Below, in pieces: positions 1 to 9,209 of a stretch of DNA of 64,000 nt; position 1 is the first letter of the stretch; the number at the start of each line of letters is the position of its first letter. A program made the position numbers and the translations under genes. Source of the DNA: Methylomicrobium lacus_A. GTDB lineage: Bacteria > Pseudomonadota > Gammaproteobacteria > Methylococcales > Methylomonadaceae. The stretch lies in NCBI RefSeq assembly GCF_041897535.1, contig NZ_CP169217.1, positions 1,798,001 to 1,862,000 of the forward strand, given 5' to 3'. Below the pieces are notes generated by a model, which was not told the origin of the DNA, ran no database searches, and was given only the letters and a program-made list of their open reading frames with translations.

Positions 1-2
1 GC

Positions 3-140
3 CCGATCCAACAAGGGATCGAGACCTCAGTCCATTATGACATGACTCCCTGTCACAATGCTTTGTCTATTCTACTCCCCGATGCTGCAGCAACGATCTT
101 CGGGAATGAGCTAGGTGCTAAGGGACTGCCGGACTTTTAG
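3..140 (+). CDS. Possible C-terminal end of a gene entering from the left
   Basis: Frame 3 is open from the window edge to a TAG at 138-140 and gives about 45 residues ending in GAKGLPDF. The other two forward frames close within 45 bases. Composition looks protein-like (HYDMTPCHNALSILLPDAAA), but the piece is short and I recognise no family. It may be chance. The sequence from 141 to 456 shows no convincing gene; the short ORF there has no ribosome-binding site or recognisable domain. Confidence 0.3.
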   Translation, partial: PIQQGIETSVHYDMTPCHNALSILLPDAAATIFGNELGAKGLPDF

Positions 141-456
141 CAGATGTATAGATGGGGTCTACCATTACAATGGTAGACGACAAGGTAGCCTATGCAAGAA
201 ACAAGCCCCTGGGCGTTGCCCCTCAAGGCGTTGTTTCATTTGCATTTATTTTGAGCTCGAAACGGCGTTAAATGCGAGCCCGACCGTTTTCAAATGCAAG
301 CCATTACACCCTAAGGAAATCGTCAAAAATTTTTTGAGGGAGCATCGCGACTTATTTGGGGTATGATATTTTCACGCTCACATTGCTTCATCGGGGCTAC
401 TTATTGTTCGTATTGCAACACTAAAAAACCAAACTGAGCCATCAAGGCGTATTATC

Positions 457-876
457 ATGAGTGCTATTTTCAATGCGGCTAGAACAGTTTTATGTGGCGC
501 TAGCGTATTAGCGATAATAGGGTGTACTTTTGGAACCCCCAAACAAAATAACGATCATATTCGGTTTTTGTCTAATGAACAGGCCGATGCAATCAAGGCT
601 ATCAAAGCGATACGCACGAAGGTTAATAAGTCATGGACTCAACCACTTAATGCGCCCTCGGGACTCACATGCAAAGTGCACGTAAAGCTATTAGCTAGTG
701 GCGAAGTCGTGGAAGCTTATATGATGGCGAGCAGTGGTGATTCTGTATTTGATCATTCAGCAATAGATGCTATCAGAACGGCATCGCCATTGCCTGTGCC
801 AGATAATGAAGAGTTGTTTGCTAAATCCTTTAGAAGCTTTACCTTTACATTTGATCCAGATCGAGGATCGTATTAA
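457..876 (+). CDS. TolA/TonB C-terminal-like lipoprotein
   Basis: A 139-residue protein with a lipoprotein-type N-terminus: hydrophobic stretch then LAIIGC, giving Cys22 as the probable lipidated residue. Residues ~45-135 resemble the C-terminal domain shared by TolA and TonB: an IRTKVNKSW helix start, CKVHVKLLASGEV strand pair, SSGDSVFDHSAIDAI and a closing FTFTF strand. In TolA this domain meets Tol-Pal partners and colicins; here it is anchored alone, without the TolA membrane helix or long coiled coil. No tol genes are nearby. A binding or scaffolding role at the envelope is an inference. The ribosome-binding site is weak (AAGG upstream). Confidence 0.6.
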   Translation: MSAIFNAARTVLCGASVLAIIGCTFGTPKQNNDHIRFLSNEQADAIKAIKAIRTKVNKSWTQPLNAPSGLTCKVHVKLLASGEVVEAYMMASSGDSVFDHSAIDAIRTASPLPVPDNEELFAKSFRSFTFTFDPDRGSY

Positions 877-952
877 ACGGGATATGCAACTGCTTATTAC
901 GACCTGCAATCGAAACTGTATAAACTAACCCCACGTCATTGGACCGAAGCCA

Positions 953-1033
953 GTAGCCTCGAGGTAACGAAGTGAAATCGAGGATAATCGAAGGCTATCA
1001 ATCCTCGATTCCGTTGCACTTCATCAAGGCTAC
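953..1033. repeat. Imperfect palindromic intergenic repeat
   Basis: An 81-bp imperfect palindrome. The outer arms are GTAGCCTC and a near-complementary AAGGCTAC; the inner arms AATCGAGGAT (976-985) and ATCCTCGATT (1001-1010) are perfect, with a 15-nt loop. It lies in a gap between two small genes and could form a long hairpin in RNA. The form is that of a dispersed REP- or MITE-like element; copy number cannot be judged here. Confidence 0.7.
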
Positions 1034-1149
1034 TTTCTCGCTTTTGCGCTCAATTTGTCTGAGTTTTAAACTCAAGAAGGGTTTTCCACGCGTCGTAATC
1101 CGCCCTACGGTCATGAAAGTTTTTTCACCTAAAAAAACAGGAAAATACT

Positions 1150-1401
1150 ATGATGGGCATTTATACAATGATTGGAGTTTTTATTTTGATACGCCAATTA
1201 TTCAAATGCAATAACACCTCTGATGCCGGCATCCTAGCGTTATTTGGGTGGCTTATTGTTTCTTTATGGCCTATATATATCATTTTAATGCATTATACAC
1301 AAACAGAGCATGTCAACTCCCAAATGAAGTTTTATAGAAAACGTCGACAACAAGAAAAAGACAGTCAAAAAGAATGGCTAGAAAGCAAGCTCAAGAAATA
1401 A
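1150..1401 (+). CDS. Small membrane protein of unknown function
   Basis: An 83-residue protein. Residues ~3-15 are hydrophobic, residues ~26-50 form a clear membrane segment (ILALFGWLIVSLWPIYIILM), and the tail is strongly basic and charged (YRKRRQQEKDSQKEW). An AGGA sequence sits about 6 nt before the start. The charge pattern suggests an inner-membrane protein with a cytoplasmic basic tail. No family recognised. Confidence 0.5.
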   Translation: MMGIYTMIGVFILIRQLFKCNNTSDAGILALFGWLIVSLWPIYIILMHYTQTEHVNSQMKFYRKRRQQEKDSQKEWLESKLKK

Positions 1402-1544
1402 CTTACACTAAACCAGCTAACATTAGACTGCACAGAATGTGGAATGACTGGGGTCTTGAAATTTGTTTCATGCCATGATTATGCACGAAACAAGACATGA
1501 CCCAATGATTTTTTCTGCTTTTCGGGGTTAGTTTCATTGACCGG

Positions 1545-2048
1545 TTATAGATGATAGTCAGCATGGACCACAACTGCATCTATACCCAATCGCTGCCAAA
1601 GCGCCCAAACGCTCGCGGTATGGTTCGCGCCACATATGAATAGCACCGGCCACTCTTTTTCCGCAATAACTCGTGCAGACCAGCAACGTTCCCGCACTTC
1701 ATCCGCAAGTTCATTAAATGCTTTTCTAAACGAGCCTCCACCATCAGCAAACGGAAAATTCATCACCGCATTAAGAACAACAGAGTCGCCGAGTGAAACT
1801 ATTTCCCTTTCGCATAGGCTCAAGTCTACATGATGACATGGGATGTACAATTTTTTTGCCACTCTTTGAGCAACAGTCTCAGTGACTCCGTATCTTTTAA
1901 GTCCTTCTGGGCTCATTTCTTCTGCAATGCGGCGAATCTTGAGTTTCTTACATACTATTTCGACTTCCGCTTCAAACGCATGAGAGTGTTCTGACTTTCC
2001 GCATTGTATCGGGTGCGAAGTCCCAATAATGTAAAAAGCGTCTTTCAT
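1545..2048 (-). CDS. Conserved hypothetical protein (GTSHxIQCG type)
   Basis: A 167-residue soluble protein beginning MKDAFYIIGTSHPIQCG. The opening strand followed by GTSH, the later IAEEMS segment and the near-terminal FICGANH resemble a group of small uncharacterised bacterial proteins that I recall as weakly TraB-like. No signal peptide or membrane segment is present, and no function can be assigned. It lies about 90 nt beyond the end of the upstream permease gene on the same strand but is probably not functionally linked. Confidence 0.5.
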   Translation of the reverse strand: MKDAFYIIGTSHPIQCGKSEHSHAFEAEVEIVCKKLKIRRIAEEMSPEGLKRYGVTETVAQRVAKKLYIPCHHVDLSLCEREIVSLGDSVVLNAVMNFPFADGGGSFRKAFNELADEVRERCWSARVIAEKEWPVLFICGANHTASVWALWQRLGIDAVVVHADYHL

Positions 2049-2137
2049 CTGTCACCCTAACTCTAATTAGCCATCCAAAATGACGCAAAAAAACTGCATC
2101 ACAAAATCTATCCAATAAGCTGTCCCACTTACGCCGT

Positions 2138-3115
2138 TTATGACAACCTAACCCGTGGATCAACCAACGTATAAGAAATATCGGTCAGCAACAACCCAAG
2201 CACATACAGGATCGAGCCGAGAAACACCATCGCCCGCACCATCGCGAAATCCTGGCTGTTGATCGCATCGATCGTGTAGCTGCCGAGGCCAGGAATGCTG
2301 AAAAAAGACTCCATGATCAGGCTGCCCATGAACAACAAGGGCAGCACGACCACCACGCCGGTCAGAATCGGAATCATCGCATTCGGCAATACATGCTTGA
2401 ACAGGGTCCGGGTCTCGGTCAGCCCTTTCGCGCGCGCGGTGCGCACATAATCCTTGCCGACTTCTTCCAGAAACAGGGTTCGATACCAGCGCACGCCGGA
2501 GCCGATGCCCGAAAACACGCCGATCACAACCGGCAGGATCAGAAACTTGAAGGCGCCGAAGCCTTCGTCGTAACCGGAAATCGGCACCAGCCTGAGCAAT
2601 TTTCCGATCATGAACTGGCCGCCGATGATGTAGAACAGCGACGAAATCGACATCAGGACCACGCACAGCACCAGGCCGCCGAACTCCAGATAGCTGCCGC
2701 GAAACAGCACCATCAGCAACGCGAAGCCGATATTGGTCAACAGGCCGACGACCAGGCTCGGCAGCGCCAGCGCCAGGCTCGGCCACATGCGCTGCTGGAT
2801 GTCCGCGCCGATGTTGCGGCCGCTGTCGGACACGCCGAAGCGGAACAGGAACAGGCCGACCGATTTTTGATAAAAAATCGTCTCGGTGACTTTATCGCCG
2901 CCCTGCGCCTCTTCGTTCCAGAGCATCGGCAGGTCATAGCCGTGCTGATGCTTCCAGTTCGCGATCGCCTGCGGCGTCACATGCTTTTGGCCGAGCTGCA
3001 TCCTCGCCATGTCGTCGGGACTGTTCACGACAAAAAACAGCACGAAGGTCAGGATGTTGATCCCGAGCAGGATCGGAAACGCATAGAGCAGGCGGCGGAT
3101 TATGTAGTAGATCAT
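2138..3115 (-). CDS. Oligopeptide-type ABC transporter permease (DppB/OppB family)
   Basis: A 325-residue inner-membrane permease starting MIYYIIRRLLYAFPILLG, the usual start of DppB/OppB/YejB-type subunits. About six membrane segments follow. The cytoplasmic loop contains the EAA-type motif contacting the ATPase (DYVRTARAKGLTE...HVLPNAMIPILT), and the end is DPRVRLS. The ORF is open upstream to 3256, but the start at 3115 gives a 4-nt ATGA overlap with the substrate-binding protein gene and fits the family N-terminus. No DppC-like permease or ATPase gene follows; the next genes are unrelated, so the transporter must borrow partners from elsewhere or be incomplete. Confidence 0.9.
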   Translation of the reverse strand: MIYYIIRRLLYAFPILLGINILTFVLFFVVNSPDDMARMQLGQKHVTPQAIANWKHQHGYDLPMLWNEEAQGGDKVTETIFYQKSVGLFLFRFGVSDSGRNIGADIQQRMWPSLALALPSLVVGLLTNIGFALLMVLFRGSYLEFGGLVLCVVLMSISSLFYIIGGQFMIGKLLRLVPISGYDEGFGAFKFLILPVVIGVFSGIGSGVRWYRTLFLEEVGKDYVRTARAKGLTETRTLFKHVLPNAMIPILTGVVVVLPLLFMGSLIMESFFSIPGLGSYTIDAINSQDFAMVRAMVFLGSILYVLGLLLTDISYTLVDPRVRLS

Positions 3116-5307
3116 CGTGAGGCTTCCGTTTGAATGGCCAAGGCTTCCGGCAGGGGGCGATGGGTGCGGCGGCGATAGGCGCTGACGGCGGGCGCGAACA
3201 GCAGCACGACCAGCGCGCCGGCGGCAGCCAACGGCCACAGCACCGGCCGGTTCCATTGCCTCCGCAGTTCGGCGCGCTTGACAGGATCGATCCGGATGTA
3301 TTTCAGGCGGTTGTTCGCCATCAGGTTCGGTTTCAAGTTGCTCGCCCAGCCGTGATAGAGCGAAAAGGTCTTCGGATGAAAACCGAACACCCAGGGCACG
3401 TCGCGGCGCACGATATCCTGCATCTGCCGGATAATTTGAAGACGCGGCTCGCCGTTCTCCATGTTGCGCATCTGCTCGAACAGGCGGTCGAACTCGGCAT
3501 TCTGGTAATTGCCCGCGTTCTCGCCGCTGTGTTTGACCTTGCCGTTGAAACCGTACAATAACGAGAAAAAGTTTTCCGGATCCGGATAATCGGCGTTCCA
3601 GCCCCAGACAAAAATCTGCGCGTTGCCCGCGCTCATCTTTTGCTGGAAACGGTTGTAATCGGTCGCGCGGATCACCAGTTGCAGGCCGAGTTTCTGGAAC
3701 TGCTTGCGGTACCAGTTCATCAGCGGCTTGTCATCGACGCTGGTCGCGGTGGTATCGAAATACAGGATCAGAGGCTCCCCGGTCTTCGGATCGACGCCGT
3801 TCGGATAGCCGGCCTCGGCGATCAGTTTCTTCGCCGCCTCGATTGGCTTCCGCTGCGGTTTGCCGTTCACCCAGTCATAGACATAGGGATTGATGCCGCC
3901 TTCGCCCTCCTCGTTGCCGAAAATGCCGGGTGGTATTGCCCCCTGCGCAGGCACACCGCGCTCGTTCCGGAAGATCGCGATGAACTCCTCGTAGTCGACC
4001 GCGATCGCGATCGCCTGGCGCAGTTTCCGGGCTTTGTCGCTGTCGCCGCCGACCGTCGCATCGAGCATGTTGAAGCCCATGTAGAAGATCGAGGTTTCGA
4101 CCGAGGTATGCAGGCGGATGTCCTTCTCTTTCAGGCTGTCGGTCAGGGTCACGCCGCCGCCGGTAAACTGCACCGCCTGATCGAAACTGTCGGAGGCGAT
4201 GCCAGAAGAATCGTAATAGCCCTGCAAAAATTTGCTCCAGTTCGGAATCGTTTCCTTTTCGAGCGTCACGACGACCTTGTCGATGAACGGCAAGGCCTTG
4301 CCGGCATCCTTCAACAAGCCCTTTTCGGCGTCCCCCGCCTCACCTTCGGCCGGATAGGTTTCGGGATGAAAATTCGGATTCTTGAACATCAGCATACGCC
4401 GGTTCGGATTATTCTCAGCCAGATAAAAAGGCCCGGTGCCGACCGGATACCAGTCCAAGGTGATGTTTTTGTCGCCAAAGCCCGGCTGATCGTATAACGC
4501 ATCGGCCTCCCAGGGCATCGGCGCAAAAAACGGCATCGCCAGCCAGTAGCTGAACTGCGGATACTTGCCCTTGATCCGAATCCGGTAATGATAACGATCC
4601 AGCGCTTCGACGCCGGCCATCGGCAGCGTTCTAAGCGCGTCCCTGGGCTTGTCCGCGCTTTGCTTGGCGAAGTCGTCGAAGCCGACGATATAGCCCTTCA
4701 TGATTTCCGCGATCGGCGACTGTGTTTTCGGATAGGCCAGACGCTTGATTTGATAGACATAATCTTCGGCGGTCAGCTCGCGCGTGGCGGTCTCGGCAAA
4801 ATCGCCGACCGTCGCCAGTGCATCCACTTCGGCTTTTTCGAGATGGTGATAGCGGTAGTTCCCTGACTTATCCTGCGCGAAGGCCGGATGCGGCTGAAAA
4901 CGGATGCCCGGCTTGATTTCGAGCAGATAATCGCTGTAGGCGATGTCCTTCGCTTCGGCATCAGGCCCTAGCTTTTGACCCTGCTGATCGTAATAGACGA
5001 TTTCGGGCAGGCGCGCGGCGGTCAGCGGCGTCAATTCATAGGGCCGTTTCAGATAATGGTATTGCAGCGGCGGCTCGTAAATCTGCGCGATGAACGCATA
5101 TTCGTTCTCGCTGTAGGCAACCGCCGGGTCCAGGTGCTTCGGCCGTTCCGCGAACGACATATACAACGCCGCCTGCTTGTCGTCCTCTTCCGGATAGGGA
5201 TCGTTCCAGGGCGAGCCGGTGCACGCAACCAGCAGAACCGCAACAAAAAACAGGACGCAAGGCAAAATGCCGGCGCGGCGAAATTTGATTGACAAAAGAC
5301 TGGACAT
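3112..5307 (-). CDS. ABC transporter substrate-binding protein, family 5, with C-terminal membrane helix
   Basis: A 731-residue extracytoplasmic solute-binding protein. The N-terminus has a basic region, a hydrophobic segment and a lipobox ending VACTG, so it is probably a lipoprotein. The body matches the peptide/nickel family 5 fold (AERPKHLDPAVAYSENEY; a central DWYPVGTGPFYL; RKLRQAIAIAVDYEEFI; WNADYPDPENF). Unusually, the end has a second hydrophobic helix (LWPLAAAGALVVLLFAPAV) and a basic tail, so it may be anchored at both ends. I chose the ATG at 5307 over the longer TTG-started reading because the signal peptide follows at once. It overlaps its permease gene by 4 nt. Confidence 0.88.
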   Translation of the reverse strand: MSSLLSIKFRRAGILPCVLFFVAVLLVACTGSPWNDPYPEEDDKQAALYMSFAERPKHLDPAVAYSENEYAFIAQIYEPPLQYHYLKRPYELTPLTAARLPEIVYYDQQGQKLGPDAEAKDIAYSDYLLEIKPGIRFQPHPAFAQDKSGNYRYHHLEKAEVDALATVGDFAETATRELTAEDYVYQIKRLAYPKTQSPIAEIMKGYIVGFDDFAKQSADKPRDALRTLPMAGVEALDRYHYRIRIKGKYPQFSYWLAMPFFAPMPWEADALYDQPGFGDKNITLDWYPVGTGPFYLAENNPNRRMLMFKNPNFHPETYPAEGEAGDAEKGLLKDAGKALPFIDKVVVTLEKETIPNWSKFLQGYYDSSGIASDSFDQAVQFTGGGVTLTDSLKEKDIRLHTSVETSIFYMGFNMLDATVGGDSDKARKLRQAIAIAVDYEEFIAIFRNERGVPAQGAIPPGIFGNEEGEGGINPYVYDWVNGKPQRKPIEAAKKLIAEAGYPNGVDPKTGEPLILYFDTTATSVDDKPLMNWYRKQFQKLGLQLVIRATDYNRFQQKMSAGNAQIFVWGWNADYPDPENFFSLLYGFNGKVKHSGENAGNYQNAEFDRLFEQMRNMENGEPRLQIIRQMQDIVRRDVPWVFGFHPKTFSLYHGWASNLKPNLMANNRLKYIRIDPVKRAELRRQWNRPVLWPLAAAGALVVLLFAPAVSAYRRRTHRPLPEALAIQTEASR

Positions 5308-5431
5308 CGCAGGAGTGGTCGTAGATACTTTGCGGCTTATTTTATCGTGTTTGTACAGCAACACCTGAACTTCGATCGTCAAGGCGGCTGGCGTGCACAG
5401 AGTATATCAATAAAAACAACGGGAGATCAGA

Positions 5432-6214
5432 ATGGGTTTCATGCAAGGCAAGCGGGTCTTGATTGTCGGTCTGGCGAGCAATCGTTCGATTGCCTGGGGT
5501 ATCGCCAAGGCGATGCACCGGGAAGGCGCCGAGCTGGCGTTCACCTTCCAGAACGACAAGCTGCAAAGCCGGGTCGAGGAAATGGCCGCCGAATGCGGCT
5601 CCAACATCACGGTCGAATGCGATGTCAGCAACGACGAACATATCGACAATGTCTTCAAGGTCCTGGGCCAGCATTGGGACGGGCTCGATGTGATCGTGCA
5701 TTCGGTCGCTTTCGCGCCGCGCGACGCCCTGGAAGGCGATTATGTGAACGCGACCACCCGCGACAATTTCCGCATCGCGCACGACATCAGCTCGTACAGC
5801 TTCACCGCGCTGGCCAAGGCCGGCCGGAGCCTGATGGCAGGCCGCAACGGCTCGCTGTTGACCCTGACCTATCTTGGCGCCGAACGCGCGATTCCGAACT
5901 ACAACGTGATGGGCGTCGCCAAAGCAAGCCTGGAAGCGAATGTGCGCTACATGGCGGTCGCGCTGGGTGCCGAAGGCACGCGCGTGAACGCGATCTCGGC
6001 GGGCCCGATCCGGACCCTGGCCGCTTCCGGCATCAACAACTTCAAGGCGATGCTGAGCAAGGCGGCCGATACCGCACCGTTGAAACGCAACGTCACCATC
6101 GAGGAAGTCGGCAATGTCGCGGCCTTCCTGAGCTCGGACCTCGCCTCCGGCGTCACCGGCGAAGTGACTTATGTCGACTGCGGCTACAACATTGCGGGAT
6201 TGGCGGCCTCCTGA
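5432..6214 (+). CDS. fabI: Enoyl-[acyl-carrier-protein] reductase (NADH), FabI
   Basis: A 260-residue enzyme that reduces the enoyl-ACP double bond at the end of each round of type II fatty acid synthesis in the cytosol. It has the FabI nucleotide-binding start (GKRVLIVGLASNRSIAWGIA), the TYLGAERAIPNYN segment and the catalytic Tyr-x6-Lys (YNVMGVAK), with length normal for FabI. A GGGAG ribosome-binding site lies about 7 nt before the ATG. It is divergent from the substrate-binding protein gene, so promoters for both should lie in the ~125 nt between them. Confidence 0.97.
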   Translation: MGFMQGKRVLIVGLASNRSIAWGIAKAMHREGAELAFTFQNDKLQSRVEEMAAECGSNITVECDVSNDEHIDNVFKVLGQHWDGLDVIVHSVAFAPRDALEGDYVNATTRDNFRIAHDISSYSFTALAKAGRSLMAGRNGSLLTLTYLGAERAIPNYNVMGVAKASLEANVRYMAVALGAEGTRVNAISAGPIRTLAASGINNFKAMLSKAADTAPLKRNVTIEEVGNVAAFLSSDLASGVTGEVTYVDCGYNIAGLAAS

Positions 6215-6250
6215 GGCCCCCTCGCCTTCCAAGTCCGGCGTAAAGCCGAA

Positions 6251-6724
6251 TCAATAACGCACCTTATCGCCCTTTTCCGCCCAGGCGGCAAAAGGGCGGC
6301 TGGCGTCCGGCAGTTCGAGATGCAGCATCGCGATGCGGCGCTCGGCCGGCTGAATCGCCAGCTCGTCATAGATGAAGCTGTCGTCAAATTCCGCCCTGGC
6401 CGCATCGTGCCTGTCGCAGGCGAAATAGACCTTTTGCAGCCGTGCCCAGTAGATCGCGCCGAGGCACATCGGGCATGGCTCGCAACTGGTATAAAGGATG
6501 CAGTCGGTCAGCTGAAAATCCTGCAATTTCTGGCAGGCGAGCCGAATCGCCATGATTTCGGCGTGCGCGGTCGGGTCCAGATTAGTGGTCACCCGGTTGC
6601 CGCTGCCGGCGATGATCTCGCCGTGTCTGACGATCAACGCGCCGTAAGGCCCTCCCTGCCCCGATTCGACATTCTGCACGGCCAGCTCGACCGCCTGCTG
6701 CAAAAATTGCTGATGCACGGTCAT
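6251..6724 (-). CDS. Guanine deaminase-like cytidine/deoxycytidylate-fold deaminase
   Basis: A 157-residue zinc-dependent deaminase. The zinc site is HAE (TAHAEIMAI, residues ~53-61) plus PCPMC (CEPCPMCLGA, ~81-90), the hallmark of the CDA fold. The sequence GPYGALIV and the end of the protein fit GuaD-type guanine deaminases better than tRNA adenosine deaminase TadA. It would convert guanine to xanthine. The start at 6724 overlaps the metA stop by 4 nt (ATGA), so the two are translated together. Confidence 0.85.
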   Translation of the reverse strand: MTVHQQFLQQAVELAVQNVESGQGGPYGALIVRHGEIIAGSGNRVTTNLDPTAHAEIMAIRLACQKLQDFQLTDCILYTSCEPCPMCLGAIYWARLQKVYFACDRHDAARAEFDDSFIYDELAIQPAERRIAMLHLELPDASRPFAAWAEKGDKVRY

Positions 6725-7785
6725 AATCCCAAAGGATTCTCCGGATCGATGCCGTCCATGAACGGCAGGCGGCGATCCTGGTTGGTCAGCTGATAAACCT
6801 TGCCGAGCCAGTTGTCGAACAGGGCTCTCGCGGTATCGCGCCAGGTATTGTCGATCGTATCGAGCACCTGATTTTCCGGAAACTCGTCGAGAGTTCCTCC
6901 TTTCTGCCGCGCCTCGATCACATGCTGGCGATAGTCGCCGAAGATGCGCTGCGCCTCCGGGGTGAAATAATTGACCGGGAACGGCGGATACTCGTCGATC
7001 TCGGCGCGATAGTAGCGCAACACCTCGCGCTTGTATTCCTTCAACAGGCTGATGTCGTCGTATTCGGGATGGCCCTGAAAGAACACGATACGGAAACCGT
7101 CCGGGCTGACCGCCAGATGCACGCCCGCATCCGGGCTGACGGCCAGCACCTTCAGCCCCTTCGCTTCCATGTCCTTCTGAAAAATTTCGTTGAAACGAGA
7201 ATGCGGCACATCGAAGCGGGTGTTGATTTCGGCGACCAGAGGATGCGTGCGGTTGACCAGGCGGTGCGCGAATACACCCCAGCGCTTGGCCGGCAACCGG
7301 GTGCGCTCGATGCCGTAGCAATACTCGATCAGCGCATGCGTCGCAAGGCACGAACATAAGACCGACGTCACGTTTTCCTTGGCCCAGGCAAATACCTCGG
7401 TCAACGGCTGCCAGAAGTCTTCCTCGGGCAGGTGCGGATGGGTCACGTTCGCGCCGCTGATGATCAGGGCGTCCAGGCCGTCCTGCTTGATCTTTTCGAA
7501 CGACTCGTAATACTTCGCGATATGCGCCTTCGCCGCCTCGCCTCGCGGCAGGCCGTCGATCGTGAAAGGATGCACGTGGAACTGCGCGATCTGGTTGCAG
7601 GCGCCGACCAGCCGGAAAAACTGCCTTTCGGTCGCTTCCAGCGCCGCATCGGGCATGATGTTCAACAGGCCGATGTGCATCTCGCGGATGTCCTGATGAC
7701 TGGCGCGGTCGACCTCCAGGATCACCTCGCCTTCCTCTTTCAGCCGGGCGAAGGTCGGTAAATCGGTATGAGCGACTAATGGCAT
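6721..7785 (-). CDS. metA: Homoserine O-succinyltransferase (MetA/MetAS family)
   Basis: A 354-residue enzyme that acylates homoserine in methionine synthesis. Visible family features are the HIGLLNIMPDAALEATERQF segment, the catalytic Cys in SVLCSCLATHA, the His in FFQGHPEYD and the EYPPFPVNYF stretch. The acyl donor (succinyl- or acetyl-CoA) cannot be fixed by eye. The length is somewhat above the E. coli enzyme. It is followed by the deaminase gene with a 4-nt overlap and preceded by the P-loop gene with a 12-nt gap. Confidence 0.93.
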   Translation of the reverse strand: MPLVAHTDLPTFARLKEEGEVILEVDRASHQDIREMHIGLLNIMPDAALEATERQFFRLVGACNQIAQFHVHPFTIDGLPRGEAAKAHIAKYYESFEKIKQDGLDALIISGANVTHPHLPEEDFWQPLTEVFAWAKENVTSVLCSCLATHALIEYCYGIERTRLPAKRWGVFAHRLVNRTHPLVAEINTRFDVPHSRFNEIFQKDMEAKGLKVLAVSPDAGVHLAVSPDGFRIVFFQGHPEYDDISLLKEYKREVLRYYRAEIDEYPPFPVNYFTPEAQRIFGDYRQHVIEARQKGGTLDEFPENQVLDTIDNTWRDTARALFDNWLGKVYQLTNQDRRLPFMDGIDPENPLGL

Positions 7786-7797
7786 CGTATCAATCCG

Positions 7798-8643
7798 TCA
7801 TTGCCGGGCCGCGATCGCCGCGGCGACCAGGCGAATAAAATCGTCTTCGGTCTCAACCTTCGCCGCGTCGTGCGCATCGATCGTATAGCCGTACTGTTCG
7901 GCGATCGCCTCGTAATGGGGCAGTCTGGACCGGTACAGTTCCGGAAACACCCAGGTCACGAATTCATTAGGGGGTATCTCGTCGGTCGTTGCATAGTTTT
8001 TCAGCGCCATGAATTCGGGGAGCTTTTCGTCGAGAAACTCTTCCCGGTAATACAGCGGTTTCGGCTCGGCCTTGGCGCGCGCAATGATCGTTTGCTCCAA
8101 ATCGTTCGGGATTTTGATATAGACGATCAGCGTGTGCTGGGCGAGGTTTTCGATCACCTCGGGACAATCGAGCTCGGAAACGCTGCCGCCGGCGTCGTTG
8201 ATGAAATGCTTGTAGCCGTAGATGTCCTGTGCCTTGGCGATGAAATCCGGCACGTCGTTCATCGCGCACACTTCGGCCTGATGATGCAGTTTTTGCCGAC
8301 GCTTGAATTCTGCGAGCGACAGCCCGTGCAAGTTCGGATTACCCAATTTGCCGAGAAAACTCGACACCGGCGCCAGATTTTCGACCGTGATGTTGTTGCT
8401 GATCCTTATCGAGTCGGACAGCAACAGGTCGCGCAGGAACGGCACATGCATCGCCTGACGCTTGATATTGTCCATGATCGGCTCTTCCAGATAGCGGGTG
8501 CCGATCCGGTAGTCGCCCGAATAGTGAAACCACTTGGCCTTGGGCAATTTGTTCGCGAGCGTGGTCTTGCCGGCGCCGGACATCGCCAGCAAAGTGATCC
8601 GCTTCGTCTCCCAATCCAGGAATTCCTGGGGGTCCATTCTCAT
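7798..8643 (-). CDS. P-loop ATPase of unknown role
   Basis: A 281-residue soluble protein with a Walker A motif near the N-terminus (LLAMSGAGKTTLANKL, residues ~18-33) and a possible Walker B around FINDAGGSVSELD. The layout resembles small-molecule or nucleoside kinases, but no substrate motif is recognised. Homologues of this conserved type occur widely in proteobacteria as plain ATPases. It sits between an acidic small protein gene (15-nt gap) and metA (12-nt gap), suggesting co-transcription of all four minus-strand genes here. ATG codons at 8643 and 8637 are both possible starts. Confidence 0.7.
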   Translation of the reverse strand: MRMDPQEFLDWETKRITLLAMSGAGKTTLANKLPKAKWFHYSGDYRIGTRYLEEPIMDNIKRQAMHVPFLRDLLLSDSIRISNNITVENLAPVSSFLGKLGNPNLHGLSLAEFKRRQKLHHQAEVCAMNDVPDFIAKAQDIYGYKHFINDAGGSVSELDCPEVIENLAQHTLIVYIKIPNDLEQTIIARAKAEPKPLYYREEFLDEKLPEFMALKNYATTDEIPPNEFVTWVFPELYRSRLPHYEAIAEQYGYTIDAHDAAKVETEDDFIRLVAAAIAARQ

Positions 8644-8658
8644 AATGTTGTTTCCTGT

Positions 8659-8958
8659 TTAATCCAAATAATCCTCGAAATCGATGTCCTCGGGGTTGCG
8701 CCGATGCTCGTCCAGGTCGGTATAGCCCAGATCGTCGTCTTCGAGATCGTCGAAAGGCGCGCTCCAGTCTTCCGGTTCCTCGATAAAATCGAAGGTCGAA
8801 TTATACCAGCTCTCGTGATCGTATTCGCCGATGTCGCCGTCGAGATACTGCACCTCGATCGAATCCTCGCCTTCCTCGATGTTGATCACTTTGAAAGTCA
8901 TATTGTTTTCCAAATCCTTGTACCAGTTTCCTACGATGGGATCTGCCACGGTTGACAT
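8659..8958 (-). CDS. Acidic small protein (DUF6763-like)
   Basis: A 99-residue very acidic protein. The first half forms a likely small beta domain (VGNWYKDLENNMTFKVINI...VQYLDGDIGEYD). The second half is almost all Asp/Glu/Tyr/Trp (DDLEDDDLGYTDLDE...DIDFEDYLD) and is probably disordered. It fits the small uncharacterised family I know as DUF6763. It is the first gene of the minus-strand run leading to metA. Confidence 0.6.
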   Translation of the reverse strand: MSTVADPIVGNWYKDLENNMTFKVINIEEGEDSIEVQYLDGDIGEYDHESWYNSTFDFIEEPEDWSAPFDDLEDDDLGYTDLDEHRRNPEDIDFEDYLD

Positions 8959-9209
8959 AAGGGTTACCTCAAAAATTTAGATATGCTGAATGGGATGATA
9001 AAACGGCAGGTTTTCATTCGCGCCCCGACCGATAGCGCGGAATCATCGTTTCCATGATGACGGTGTTGGATGTGTCCTACCTGGCTCGGGAGCAAACTTT
9101 TCCCGGCCGGCGTTAATAGTCAGGTAATAGTTATAGAGGAAGCGCCGCTTTCTTGCAAGATGGGGCTGTGCTACGATGGTTCATCACATGACTCGTAGCG
9201 GGCCTCACC

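Noticed and set aside
115..366. Plus-strand 83-codon open frame near the window start
   Set aside because: No ribosome-binding site, odd composition and no recognisable domain.
972..1214. 80-codon open frame
   Set aside because: Starts inside the palindromic repeat and overlaps the better-supported membrane-protein gene.
2393..3133. Long plus-strand open frame opposite the permease gene
   Set aside because: Antisense shadow in GC-rich codons of a clearly real gene.
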